64,000 nucleotides of DNA. It comes from Brevibacterium oceani (GTDB taxonomy: Bacteria > Actinomycetota > Actinomycetes > Actinomycetales > Brevibacteriaceae). Below the pieces are notes generated by a model that was not told the origin of the DNA, did no database searches, and worked only from the letters and a program-made list of their open reading frames with translations. The position numbers and the translations under genes are program-made. Positions within the stretch are counted from its first letter, which is position 1. Each line of letters starts with the position of its first letter. The DNA is taken from contig NZ_JABKDE010000007.1 of assembly GCF_013623835.1 (NCBI RefSeq), positions 186,001 to 250,000 on the forward strand. Reading direction: 5' to 3'. Positions 37,657-46,000 of this stretch are shown one piece after another.

Positions 37657-38124
37657 TCACATCGTCTGCAGCGCCGTCATCATCCATCGGGCGGTGAGCA
37701 GTTCGAGTCGCACCGCCACCGCCCGATAGCGGTTCGGGGTGCGCACGATGACCGTGACCTCCGCGACCGCGGGGCCGACCCGGCAGACGTGCGCTGTTCC
37801 TGGCTGTACCACCCGCGGCGACGTCAGCTCGGCCGGCGCCCGTGCCGGGGCGACCTCGGCGCGCAGCTGAGCCCGCTGATCGAGCCGAGCCAACAGCTCC
37901 GGGTCGACCCAGCGCGAGATCGTTTCGCAGCGTCGTACTCCTGAGAGTATCTCGAGGCACGCGACCGCCAACGAGGTTGCCGTGGCCGCAATGCGCTGCC
38001 TGTCATCGGCATCACCGCCGTCGCGGATGCGCGAATCGGCAGGTGCCGATGTCCGCAGTGGAATTCGAGAGCGCAGAGGCGCGGCCTGCGCCTGCGGCCT
38101 GGTGAGGGTGAGTGGGGCGGTCAT
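37657..38124 (-). CDS. Rv3235-family protein
   Basis: A 155-residue protein of an actinobacterial family found beside secA. The conserved C-terminal part (about residues 55-150) reads as a long helix region (AATATSLAVACLEILSGVRR, LARLDQRAQLR) and a beta-rich end (GPAVAEVTVIVRTPNRYRAVAVRLE). The first 45 residues are low-complexity. Its ATG overlaps the LysM gene stop by four bases, so the two are coupled. Family function is not known; the coupling hints at an envelope or secretion link. Confidence 0.72.
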   Translation of the reverse strand: MTAPLTLTRPQAQAAPLRSRIPLRTSAPADSRIRDGGDADDRQRIAATATSLAVACLEILSGVRRCETISRWVDPELLARLDQRAQLRAEVAPARAPAELTSPRVVQPGTAHVCRVGPAVAEVTVIVRTPNRYRAVAVRLELLTARWMMTALQTM

Positions 38125-38975
38125 TGCTGAATCTCCAATCTCTGTCCGGCGATGATGAGGCTGGGATCCGGCCCGATCGTGTCGCGGTTCGCGGTGTAGA
38201 TGTCCTGCACGAGTTCCGGGACCTCGGCGGGACTGTCGGCGATCTCCTCGGCGATCGACCACAGACTCTCGCCGTCGTCGACGTCATGGACGCGCTGCTG
38301 TGTCTGTTCGGGGGAGTCGCCCGGGCGGCTTCTGGCCTCGGAGCCGGCTTCGTCCGAGCTGCTGCGGCTCGACCCGCCTTCGTCTGAGTCGCTGCGCTCC
38401 GGTGCCCGGTCGACAGCTTCGTCATCACCGGTCCCTTCGCCGTGGTCATCCTCGTTCTCATGGGCCGGAGGGTCGGTCGGCCACCCCGGATCCCGGACCT
38501 TGTCATCGGTCGGCACCTCATCAGCCCCCGACGAAGAATCGGGGGACCCCGGTGTCGAAGGGCGCTCTGCGCTGGTCGGCCAGCCGGGGTCGACGGGAGC
38601 CGCGGCCGCCGGCTCAGCCCCTGTCGGGTTCGCCGCACCGGTGGACTCCATGCTCATCGCCGGAGCTGCGTTCGCGGCCTGCACCACAACCGCGGTCGAG
38701 GCCACGGCGAGAACGCTTGAGGTCAGGAGGCGCGGCATCACCCTGATGACGGCCCTGGCCAGCAGTGCCCGGATGCGACCGGACGGGAGAATTCGAAGCA
38801 GCAGTGCGGCGACGGAGACGAGGCCGAGTCTGGCGAACGCAACGGCCGCCGCACCGACGACGGCGAGGACGATGAGGTCGGTCGCGGACCATGGCCGAGG
38901 GATCGAGGCCCACGCCGTGACGAAGGAACCGAGCAGAACCAGCCAGCAGACGGCACATGCGATAAGACGATACAT
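38121..38975 (-). CDS. Membrane-anchored LysM domain protein
   Basis: A 284-residue protein. Helices at residues 5-25, 30-65 and 80-105 are followed by a Pro/Ser/Asp-rich extracytoplasmic linker of about 110 residues. A C-terminal LysM domain (HDVDDGESLWSIAEEIAD, then DPSLIIAGQRLEI) is expected to bind peptidoglycan N-acetylglucosamine. The start has GGAGGA 8 nt upstream. Expressed with the Rv3235-family gene. The upstream 116-bp region is AT-rich and carries inverted repeats. Confidence 0.82.
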   Translation of the reverse strand: MYRLIACAVCWLVLLGSFVTAWASIPRPWSATDLIVLAVVGAAAVAFARLGLVSVAALLLRILPSGRIRALLARAVIRVMPRLLTSSVLAVASTAVVVQAANAAPAMSMESTGAANPTGAEPAAAAPVDPGWPTSAERPSTPGSPDSSSGADEVPTDDKVRDPGWPTDPPAHENEDDHGEGTGDDEAVDRAPERSDSDEGGSSRSSSDEAGSEARSRPGDSPEQTQQRVHDVDDGESLWSIAEEIADSPAEVPELVQDIYTANRDTIGPDPSLIIAGQRLEIQQ

Positions 38976-39047
38976 CTAGACATCCTCCATTGGATATTGA
39001 TCTCAATGATGAAGTTAGATGCTGTTTGGTGTCAATAGACATCTGCT

Positions 39048-39065
39048 AACTACAGCAGTGTAGTT
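39048..39065. promoter_or_regulatory. Inverted repeat in the divergent LysM/hypothetical intergenic region
   Basis: AACTAC-AGCAGT-GTAGTT lies in an unusually AT-rich 116-bp gap (38976-39091). A second broken repeat, GTTAGATG (39014-39021) with CATCTGCTAAC (39040-39050), overlaps it. The region is a plausible operator and promoter area for both genes. Confidence 0.35.
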
Positions 39066-39124
39066 CGTTCGATGTTCCTTTCGAGTCTTGAATGTCGACT
39101 ACAGCTGGGGCAGGCTTGACGATT

Positions 39125-39640
39125 ATGGATGATCGCATAGATGCGCTCCTTGCCGACATCGAAGCCGCCGAGGCGACCGCCGGGCGGCATGCGCGACGCG
39201 GCGAACTCGGCGACGAGGTCGCGGCTCAGGCTGCAGAACGCACACTCGTGGAGCGGCTGCGGGGCGCCCTCGGCCAGAGGGTGAAGATGGTGCTGCCGAT
39301 GCGGGAGATCGTCGGCACAGCAGACTTCCTCGGTCGAGGCATCATCGTCGTTGTCGGTGCGGAGGCGTCTGTCATCTCGATCGACAGCATCCGCAGCATG
39401 CGGACGGCCTCACGATCTCACCAGTTCGATGCCGGACCGCTCGAACGCCTGGGGATGGGATCGGCTCTGCGCCGGCTCGCTGCCGACCACACGGAGGTCT
39501 CGATCGACATCGTCGACGGACCGGGCCCAGTGCGCGGCCGCTGTGACCTCGTCGGCGCGGACTACGTCGAGATCGCGCAGCGAATCATTCCGTTCGCCGC
39601 GATCAGCGCTGTCCACTCCCGAGTCAATCCCTTCGGGTGA
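39125..39640 (+). CDS. Hypothetical protein with two similar beta-rich segments
   Basis: A 171-residue cytosolic protein I do not recognise by name. A helical N-terminus (MDDRIDALLADIEAAEATAG) is followed by two stretches with the same pattern: GQRVKMVL through VVGAEASVISIDSIRSM, and HTEVSIDI through LVGADYVEIAQ plus IIPFAAISAVHS. Each could form a small Sm-like beta-barrel. The start is uncertain: ATG at 39125 fits the helical start, while ATG at 39092 adds 11 residues. It is convergent with a BldC-like HTH gene. Confidence 0.65.
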   Translation: MDDRIDALLADIEAAEATAGRHARRGELGDEVAAQAAERTLVERLRGALGQRVKMVLPMREIVGTADFLGRGIIVVVGAEASVISIDSIRSMRTASRSHQFDAGPLERLGMGSALRRLAADHTEVSIDIVDGPGPVRGRCDLVGADYVEIAQRIIPFAAISAVHSRVNPFG

Positions 39641-39685
39641 GATCGCATGACCGGAACGGGACGGCGAGAGACGCGGCAGGCGGTG

Positions 39686-39907
39686 TCAGTCCTCGATGGA
39701 GCCGGTCTTGATCTGGTATTCGGTGCGTTCGTACATGCGCTGGATATACGCTTCGATCTCGGACTTCTCGACGCGCCACTGTCCGCGGCCGCCGACCTTG
39801 ATCGCGCGGAGGTCGCCCGAACGGACCAATGCCCGGGCCTGTGCGATGGAGACATTGAGCAGTTCGGCCACATCGGTCAGTGGCAGGAAGCGGCTTTCGA
39901 CGACCAT
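39686..39907 (-). CDS. BldC-like MerR-type helix-turn-helix protein
   Basis: A 73-residue DNA-binding protein consisting of one winged HTH domain. RFLPLTDVAELLNVSIAQARALVRSGDL and IKVGGRGQWRVEKSEIEAYIQ match the excisionase/BldC group. BldC in Streptomyces binds AT-rich direct repeats cooperatively and delays differentiation. ATG at 39907 is preceded by GGGAGAAG. The intergenic region shared with the divergent SAF gene contains overlapping inverted repeats that could be its operator. Confidence 0.82.
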   Translation of the reverse strand: MVVESRFLPLTDVAELLNVSIAQARALVRSGDLRAIKVGGRGQWRVEKSEIEAYIQRMYERTEYQIKTGSIED

Positions 39908-39955
39908 GAGATGACTTCTCCCGTTCCGTATGTCTGTCTGCTTGTTGACCTCATT

Positions 39956-39989
39956 TGCCAAAAACATTGCTTTGGCATCATTTGATGCC
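39956..39989. promoter_or_regulatory. Two overlapping inverted repeats between the HTH and SAF genes
   Basis: TGCCAAA-AACATTGC-TTTGGCA (39956-39977) shares its right arm with GGCATC-ATTT-GATGCC (39974-39989). The two structures exclude each other in single strands. The 141-bp gap is very AT-rich for this genome. It could be an operator for the BldC-like protein or an RNA switch in the SAF leader. Confidence 0.45.
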
Positions 39990-40048
39990 CAATACTATCA
40001 CTGGGAAAAAGTTTCTGTCATGGAATTCTCGTCCGATCTGGAGATGCA

Positions 40049-40696
40049 ATGGAGCTCTCGAAACGTATCCGCCGACCCAAATGGACCGATGCCAGGCTCC
40101 TCGTAGGAGCGGTGCTCGTCGTTCTCGCCGTCGTCGCGACCTATCTGCTCGTCAGTTCGGCCAACTCGACGACCCGGGTCTGGGCGAGTGCGAGGGCGCT
40201 CGTCCCCGGCGAGGTGCTCGACCCCGCAGACTTGACAGTGGCCGAGGTCAACCTCGCCGACCTGGGCAGCCGATATCTGTCCGCCGAGGTGAATCTGCCC
40301 GAAGGCTCGAGCGTCCGCAGCGTCGTCGCCGCCGGTGAGCTGCTCGCCGCCTCGACGGTCGCCCCGCTGTCCGAGCTCGAGGGACGTGTGGTCGCGATCG
40401 ACGTCGCGGGATCCGTGCCGAGCGTCGTCGATGCGGGCAGCCTCGTCGACGTGTGGTCGCAGCCCGAGCAGAACGGGCTCGATGACGATGGGGCCGGACC
40501 CGAGCAGATCGTCGACTCCGCTCCGGTCGCCCACATCACTCGTGACGTCGGCAGCTTCGGAGTCGGTGACGGGGCTCGGATCGAAGTCTTCGTCGGCACG
40601 GGGGACCTCTCTGCCGTGCTCGCCGCACTCGACGGACGCAGCGTGCTCTCCGTCGTCGGCGCGCCCTCGCCGAACTCGGGCGAGGGCGAGCAGTGA
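40049..40696 (+). CDS. SAF domain protein, CpaB-like
   Basis: A 215-residue protein with an N-terminal membrane helix (LLVGAVLVVLAVVATYLLV) and a SAF domain (ARALVPGEVLDPADLTVAEV, then AAGELLAASTV). This is the layout of CpaB/RcpC, the pilus assembly protein of tad systems. A C-terminal beta-rich part follows. GGAG lies 6 nt before the ATG. The next gene encodes a CpaE-like protein, but the secretin, TadA ATPase and pilin genes are absent from the rest of the neighbourhood. Confidence 0.75.
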   Translation: MELSKRIRRPKWTDARLLVGAVLVVLAVVATYLLVSSANSTTRVWASARALVPGEVLDPADLTVAEVNLADLGSRYLSAEVNLPEGSSVRSVVAAGELLAASTVAPLSELEGRVVAIDVAGSVPSVVDAGSLVDVWSQPEQNGLDDDGAGPEQIVDSAPVAHITRDVGSFGVGDGARIEVFVGTGDLSAVLAALDGRSVLSVVGAPSPNSGEGEQ

Positions 40697-41919
40697 TGAC
40701 GCAGGTCCTGCTGGCCGTCGACTTCGAGTTCGACCTCATCCTCTTCGAACTGCTCAGCGACATCGACGATGTCACCATCGTGGCCCGTCCCGCCGACGAG
40801 GTGGAGCTGCTCGCCCACTGCCGCACCGGTGGCGCCGAGGTCGTCATCATCGGCCGCTACTTTCCCGGCCTCGACGCCGAGGTGGTCGCTGCGATCACGG
40901 CCACCGGAGCGAAGGTGCTCGGCTTCGGCAACGACGCCGAGGTGCTCACCGGGCTGGGCATCGGCTCCTCGGTGCGGACCGATGCCGATGCCACCGCGCT
41001 GGCGGCTGCCATCGAGGACATCCGCGACTCGATGATCGTTCCGCCCAGGCCGGCGGCGCCGCCGGGGCCTCCGGGAGGGCCGGGCAAGATCGTCACAGTG
41101 TGGGGAACCGGTTCGTCTCCGGGGCGAACGCTTCTCGCGGTCAATCTCGCCGACCAGGCGTCGCGGCAGGGGCAGAAGAGCGTGGTCGTCGATGCCGACA
41201 CCGTCTCCGGGATGGTCGCAGCGACGCTCGGGCTGACCGAGGAGTCCTCCCATCTGGCAAGCCTGTGCCGCTCGTTCAGCGAGCGGCCGACCCGGCTCGA
41301 TCCGGAATCGGTGCCGCATGCGGTCATCCGCGAGGGCTTTCACGCCATCACCGGGCAGACGCGACCGGAACGCTGGCCGGAGGTCCGCGCCTCCGTGCTC
41401 GATGCGGTGCTCCGACGGCTCGCGAAGATCTACGACCTCGTCATCGTCGACGTCAGCGACCGCATCGACCCCGACGACGACCTCGCCGATCCCTTCTATG
41501 ATCGACACTGCGCGACGAGGGCGGCTCTCGACACCGCGGACATCGTCCTTGTGCTCGCCGCCGGTGAGCCGATCGGACTGCAGCGTCTGGTGAAGCTGCT
41601 GGGGACGCCGCGTGCGGAATCGCTGCGGGAGAAGATGCGCCTGGTGATCACGAAACAGCGCTCCAGCGCGGTCGGTTCGCCGGCCGAGGCGCGGATCCGG
41701 GAGGTCCTCGACCGGTTCGTCCGCGTGGCCCCCGACTTCGTGCTCAGCGACGACCGCGCGACTGCGGATGCGGCGATGCTGGCCGGGAAGACCCTGCATG
41801 AGCAGAATCCCCGCTCGGTGCTCGCTGCCGAGATCGCCGAGGTCGCCGCAGCCCTCGTGCCGAGTCGCAAGCGCACCCGGCGATCCCGACGGGTTCGGCA
41901 CGGTTCGCGAGAGGTCTAG
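40693..41919 (+). CDS. CpaE/MinD-like P-loop protein with altered Walker A
   Basis: A 408-residue protein. The N-terminal 110 residues resemble a receiver-like domain (as in CpaE). A Pro/Gly-rich linker precedes a ParA/MinD-type domain. The Walker A position reads VWGTGSSPGRTLLAVNLA: both lysines of the usual KGGxGKT are absent and Arg replaces the second. Later motifs VVVDADTVSGMVAATLGL and YDLVIVDVSD are kept. ATP binding may be altered or lost, although PGRT variants are common in actinobacterial relatives. It overlaps the SAF gene and is likely its functional partner. Confidence 0.75.
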   Translation: MMTQVLLAVDFEFDLILFELLSDIDDVTIVARPADEVELLAHCRTGGAEVVIIGRYFPGLDAEVVAAITATGAKVLGFGNDAEVLTGLGIGSSVRTDADATALAAAIEDIRDSMIVPPRPAAPPGPPGGPGKIVTVWGTGSSPGRTLLAVNLADQASRQGQKSVVVDADTVSGMVAATLGLTEESSHLASLCRSFSERPTRLDPESVPHAVIREGFHAITGQTRPERWPEVRASVLDAVLRRLAKIYDLVIVDVSDRIDPDDDLADPFYDRHCATRAALDTADIVLVLAAGEPIGLQRLVKLLGTPRAESLREKMRLVITKQRSSAVGSPAEARIREVLDRFVRVAPDFVLSDDRATADAAMLAGKTLHEQNPRSVLAAEIAEVAAALVPSRKRTRRSRRVRHGSREV

Positions 41920-41922
41920 GAT
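41917..41922 (+). promoter_or_regulatory. Predicted -10 box of a leaderless promoter (DUF6912)
   Basis: TAGGAT overlaps the stop codon of the upstream gene and is followed by 7 nt and the ATG at 41930. AGGA in the same place could also be a ribosome-binding site. Confidence 0.3.
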
Positions 41923-41929
41923 GGGACGC

Positions 41930-42415
41930 ATGCCCATCCGCTGCTATATCCCGACCACTCTGACCGCGCTGCGATCGAGGCTGACCGACCTCCGGGCAGT
42001 CGCCCCCGACGAAGCGCACCGCGGACTGCGCGGAGAGGAAGCCGAAGCAGCCGAGTTCGATGCGCTGTGCATCGCCGCCGCGCTTGCGGCCGATGCGGCC
42101 CTCGAACCGTTCGCCGCCGTCGCCGAGGTGGACGCTCCGGATGCCGGGCTCGGGCCTCGCGTCGTCGTCGCCTACGATGCCTCCGATGCGAGCCCGCGCG
42201 AAGCGCTGACCGAGGGCTTCGACCTCATCGCACTCGCGGAGGTCGACATGGATGCTGTGGCGAGCTTCCACCTCGATGAGGAGGCGGATTGGGACGAAGC
42301 CGTATCGCTCGCCAGGGAATCAGGGCCGACGGCAGCCGCGGATCGCCTCGGCGAATCGGATCTGCTGTGGTACGACGCGACAGAACTCGACCAGCTGCTC
42401 AGCGAACTCGGCTGA
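41930..42415 (+). CDS. DUF6912 family protein
   Basis: A 161-residue actinobacterial protein. The start PIRCYIPTTLTALRSRL fits the family pattern, so ATG at 41930 is preferred over ATG at 41921. Two conserved regions follow: EFDALCIAAALAADAAL and RVVVAYDASDA. The C-terminal part ends in the acidic DLLWYDATELDQLLSELG. Related proteins commonly sit beside house-keeping or DNA-repair genes, and their role is not established. Confidence 0.7.
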   Translation: MPIRCYIPTTLTALRSRLTDLRAVAPDEAHRGLRGEEAEAAEFDALCIAAALAADAALEPFAAVAEVDAPDAGLGPRVVVAYDASDASPREALTEGFDLIALAEVDMDAVASFHLDEEADWDEAVSLARESGPTAAADRLGESDLLWYDATELDQLLSELG

Positions 42416-42424
42416 GCCGACCGA

Positions 42425-42475
42425 CCGAGACTGATCGGCCGATTCCGGCCAGCCGACCGGCTGAGCCGGTCTCGA
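42425..42475. terminator. Possible terminator between DUF6912 and DUF2505 genes
   Basis: GACCGGC-TGA-GCCGGTC (42455-42471) is a tight 7-bp hairpin. An outer CGAGAC (42426-42431) can pair with GTCTCG (42469-42474), sharing bases with it. The region lies between convergent genes. Confidence 0.35.
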
Positions 42476-42484
42476 CACCTCGGC

Positions 42485-42949
42485 TCAGGCAGTTTCGAAG
42501 CGCTGGAGACGATCGCTCAGCCGCTTCTGCAGGATCGGCACGACGGCCTGTTCGATCATCGCCCCGAACATCGGGATCGACGAACTGATCTCGGCGTGCG
42601 CGGTCAGCTTCGTCGCTGACTCCACCTCGTGGAGCTCGAGGACCGCATCGATTTCGACCGGCACCCCGGCCGCACGTGCGGTCATGCGGACCTCGGCATC
42701 GGTGCCGAGGACGTCTCCGGGAATCATGTAGACCTCGACGAGCTCGGTCTCCGAAGGCAGCCGGGACGCCAGCGCGGAGGGCAGCTCGGTCTTGGGCATC
42801 GGTGTCCGCACGGTCATCTCGGTGTCGGGATCGATGTGTTCGGCACTGGCTTCGGATCCGAGCTTCTCCCAGACTGCGACATCGGCGAGTTTGGTCAGAA
42901 AAGTCGTCAGATCTTCCGCATAGTCATGATTGAGAGTGAGAGTTCGCAT
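42485..42949 (-). CDS. DUF2505 domain protein
   Basis: A 154-residue actinobacterial protein with a START/SRPBCC-like pattern: an N-terminal strand (MRTLTLNHDYAEDLTTFLTKLADVAVW), central strands (ELVEVYMIPGDVLG, AEVRMTARAAGVPVEIDAVL) and a C-terminal helix (AMIEQAVVPILQKRLSDRLQRF). The family may bind a hydrophobic ligand; no function is known. CAGACT lies 6 nt before the ATG and no ribosome-binding site is visible, so a leaderless message is possible. Confidence 0.78.
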   Translation of the reverse strand: MRTLTLNHDYAEDLTTFLTKLADVAVWEKLGSEASAEHIDPDTEMTVRTPMPKTELPSALASRLPSETELVEVYMIPGDVLGTDAEVRMTARAAGVPVEIDAVLELHEVESATKLTAHAEISSSIPMFGAMIEQAVVPILQKRLSDRLQRFETA

Positions 42950-42955
42950 AGCTTA

Positions 42956-42961
42956 AGTCTG
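42956..42961 (-). promoter_or_regulatory. Predicted -10 box of a leaderless promoter (DUF2505)
   Basis: On the minus strand CAGACT is followed by TAAGCT and ATG. The match to a -10 consensus is weaker than for the other leaderless candidates. Confidence 0.3.
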
Positions 42962-43090
42962 CCAGCGAACTGACGCTGCTCCGCGGCATGCCGCTCGGCG
43001 TGCCTTTCTCGTTATTTGGGCATAGTGTTGGTGATGGCGGTTCGACGGCGAACCGAATGACGATTGCCCGCTGATCATAGAGGTGACAAG

Positions 43091-46000
43091 GTGACTCAGG
43101 TCTCAATTTCGGACATTGCAGAAGAGTGGAGGACGCTGAGAGGGCAGAGTGCCCCGGAGAATTTTCTCGACGCTTACTACCCGCGGTTCGAATCGGGAGC
43201 CATCGACCCCCAGGCCTATGCCGCCGCGGCCGCACGGCACTTCGCCTTGGGCACCCGCTACGACGGTGAGTCTCCGGCCATCGAGATCTACAATCCCGCC
43301 GTCGACTCCCCGGAGTTCAAGGACAACCACACCGTCGTGGCCATGGTGCTCGCCGACATGCCCCACCTCGTGTCCTCGATCGTCAGCGATCTGGCGGCGA
43401 ATGGGCGCGCCATCCGCCGCGTCCACCACCCCATCATCACCGTGATCGGGTCCGGGGCGAACGAATCGATCGTCTCTCCCGCCGAGGCGCCGGCGCTGAG
43501 CGCGGACACCGCGAGCATTCCGCGGGTCTCCGAAGCTCCCGACGCGAGGACCCCCGATGCACCGCAGCAGCAGTCATGGATCCGCCTCGAGATCGATCGG
43601 ATCCCAGAGGAGGACTTCGCCGCACTCGAAAAGCGACTGCGCGGAGTCCTCGACTACGTCACGGCCGCTGCCCGGGACGCTCAGACCATGGCGAGCAGGG
43701 CCAAGGACATCGCGGCCGAACTCAGCAGCCAGCCGCCGCGTCCCGAACTCGCCTCCGAAGCCGAGGCCGCCGCCGAACTGCTGAACTGGCTCGACGGTCA
43801 CTTCACGTTCCTCGGCTACCGCGAGTACGACTACACTCACGACGCCGAACACAGCACCCTCGAGCCGATCGAACACACCTCACTGGGCATCTCCGCACTG
43901 CGGCCCCTCGCCGCATCACAGCTCAGCCGCGCGGTCGCCGCGAAAGCCCTCGAACCGCACGTTCTGGTGCTGACGAAGGCGAACTCCCGGTCGCGGGTCA
44001 TCCGCTCCGCGTTCATGGACTACATCGGGGTGAAGACCTTCGACGCCTCCGGCGAGATCGTCGGCGAACGCCGCTTCGTCGGAGTCTTCAAGCCCGAGTT
44101 CTACAACGACAGCGTCCTCAACATCCCCGTCATCGACCGGAAGGTCCGCCGGATCCTGTCCGCGAGCGGTTTCCCTTCGGGCTCGCACTCGGCCAATGAG
44201 CTGCTCGGGGTGCTTGAGAACTACCCGCGCGAGGACCTCCTCCACGAAGACACCGAAGAGCTCTTCGACGTCGTCATGGAGATCGTCGACATGCAGGAGC
44301 GCCGCGAATCGCGCGTGTTCGTCCGCGCCGACCCCTACCAGCGATTCGCCTCGGTCATCCTCTACCTTCCGCGCGACCTGTACAACACCGATGCGCGTGT
44401 GCGCGTGCAGGAGGTGCTGCGCGAGTTCTACAACGCCGAGAGCGTCGACTTCGACGTGCTGCTGAGCGAATCCGCTCTGGCTCGAATCCACTTCGTCGCC
44501 CGCGTCGCCCGCGACGCGAAGCTGCCGGAGATCGACCCCGAACGGGTCGAATCCCGCATCGTCGGTGCAGTTCGATCCTGGTCGGAGGACGTGCACGCTT
44601 TCCTCACCCCGTCCGAGACCGGTGAGTCCGGGGGCGCGAATGCCCGAGCCGACCTGTGGTCGAAGGCCTTCCCACCCAGCTACGGTGAGCATCACACCCC
44701 CACCGAGGCGGTCGCCGACGTCGCACGGTTCGAGGCCCTCGAAGCCGGCACCGGTCCTGCCGTCCGCCTCTACCGTCCGGAACGCTCGGCCGACGCCTCC
44801 GTGCGACTCGTGCTCTATCGTCGTGATCGTGTCGGCCTCTCCAAGGTGCTGCCCTACCTCACCGCCTTCGGCGCAACCGTCGTCGACGAGCGCCCACACG
44901 AGCTCGACCTCGCCGACGGCAGCCACCGGTACATCTATGACTTCGGTCTCAGCTTCGACGAGGAGCTGACCGGGAACGCCTGCGAACGCGTCTCGGACGC
45001 GTTCATGGCCGGCTGGGAAGGCAAGAAGGAAGCGGGAGTCTTCGACCGCCTCGTCGTCGCCGGCCTCAGCTGGCAGCATGTGACGATCATCCGGGCGCTC
45101 GGAAAGTATCTCCGTCAGGCAGGGTTCACCTATTCCGACAACTACGTCGGTGAGGTCTACAGCGACAACCCGGAGATCTCGAAGCTGCTCGTCGACTACT
45201 TCGAAGCGAAGTTTGACCCCGCGGCCGACGACGCCGGCCGCGACGAGCGGATGCAGACGATCGACGACGCGATCGAGGCTGCACTCAGCGACGTCGCCAG
45301 CCTCGATGCCGACCGTGTGCTGCGCTCCTCGCTCGAGCTGCTGCGAGCGACACTGCGCACGAACTACTACATCGACGAATCGGGTGAGCTGCCGACGGCC
45401 CTCGTGCTCAAGATCCGGCCGACCGAGCTCAGTTTCGTGCCGAAGCCCAAGCCGGCGCTGGAGATGTGGGTGTATTCGCCGCAGGTCGAAGGCGTGCATC
45501 TGCGCTTCGGCACCGTCGCCCGCGGCGGACTGCGCTGGTCGGATCGGCGCGATGACTTCCGCACCGAGGTCCTCGGCCTCGTCAAGGCGCAGATGGTCAA
45601 GAACGCACTCATCGTGCCGACCGGAGCCAAGGGCGGATTCTTCCCCAAGCAGCTGCCTCCGATGAGCGACCGCGACGCCTGGATGGCTGCCGGGCAGGCC
45701 GCCTACGAGGTGTTCATCGAAAGCATGCTCGAAGTCACCGACGACCTCACCTACGGCGCCGATGACAACTCGGTCGTCGTCCACCCCGACCGCGTGGTCT
45801 GCCACGACGGTGACGACTACTATCTCGTCGTCGCTGCGGACAAGGGCACGGCGCGCTTCTCCGATGTGGCCAACGCGATCGCCGAACGTCGGGGCTTCTG
45901 GCTCGGCGACGCCTTCGCCTCCGGCGGTTCCGTCGGCTATGACCACAAGGCGATGGCGATCACCTCGCGCGGGGCCTGGAAGTCGGTCGAACGGCACTTC

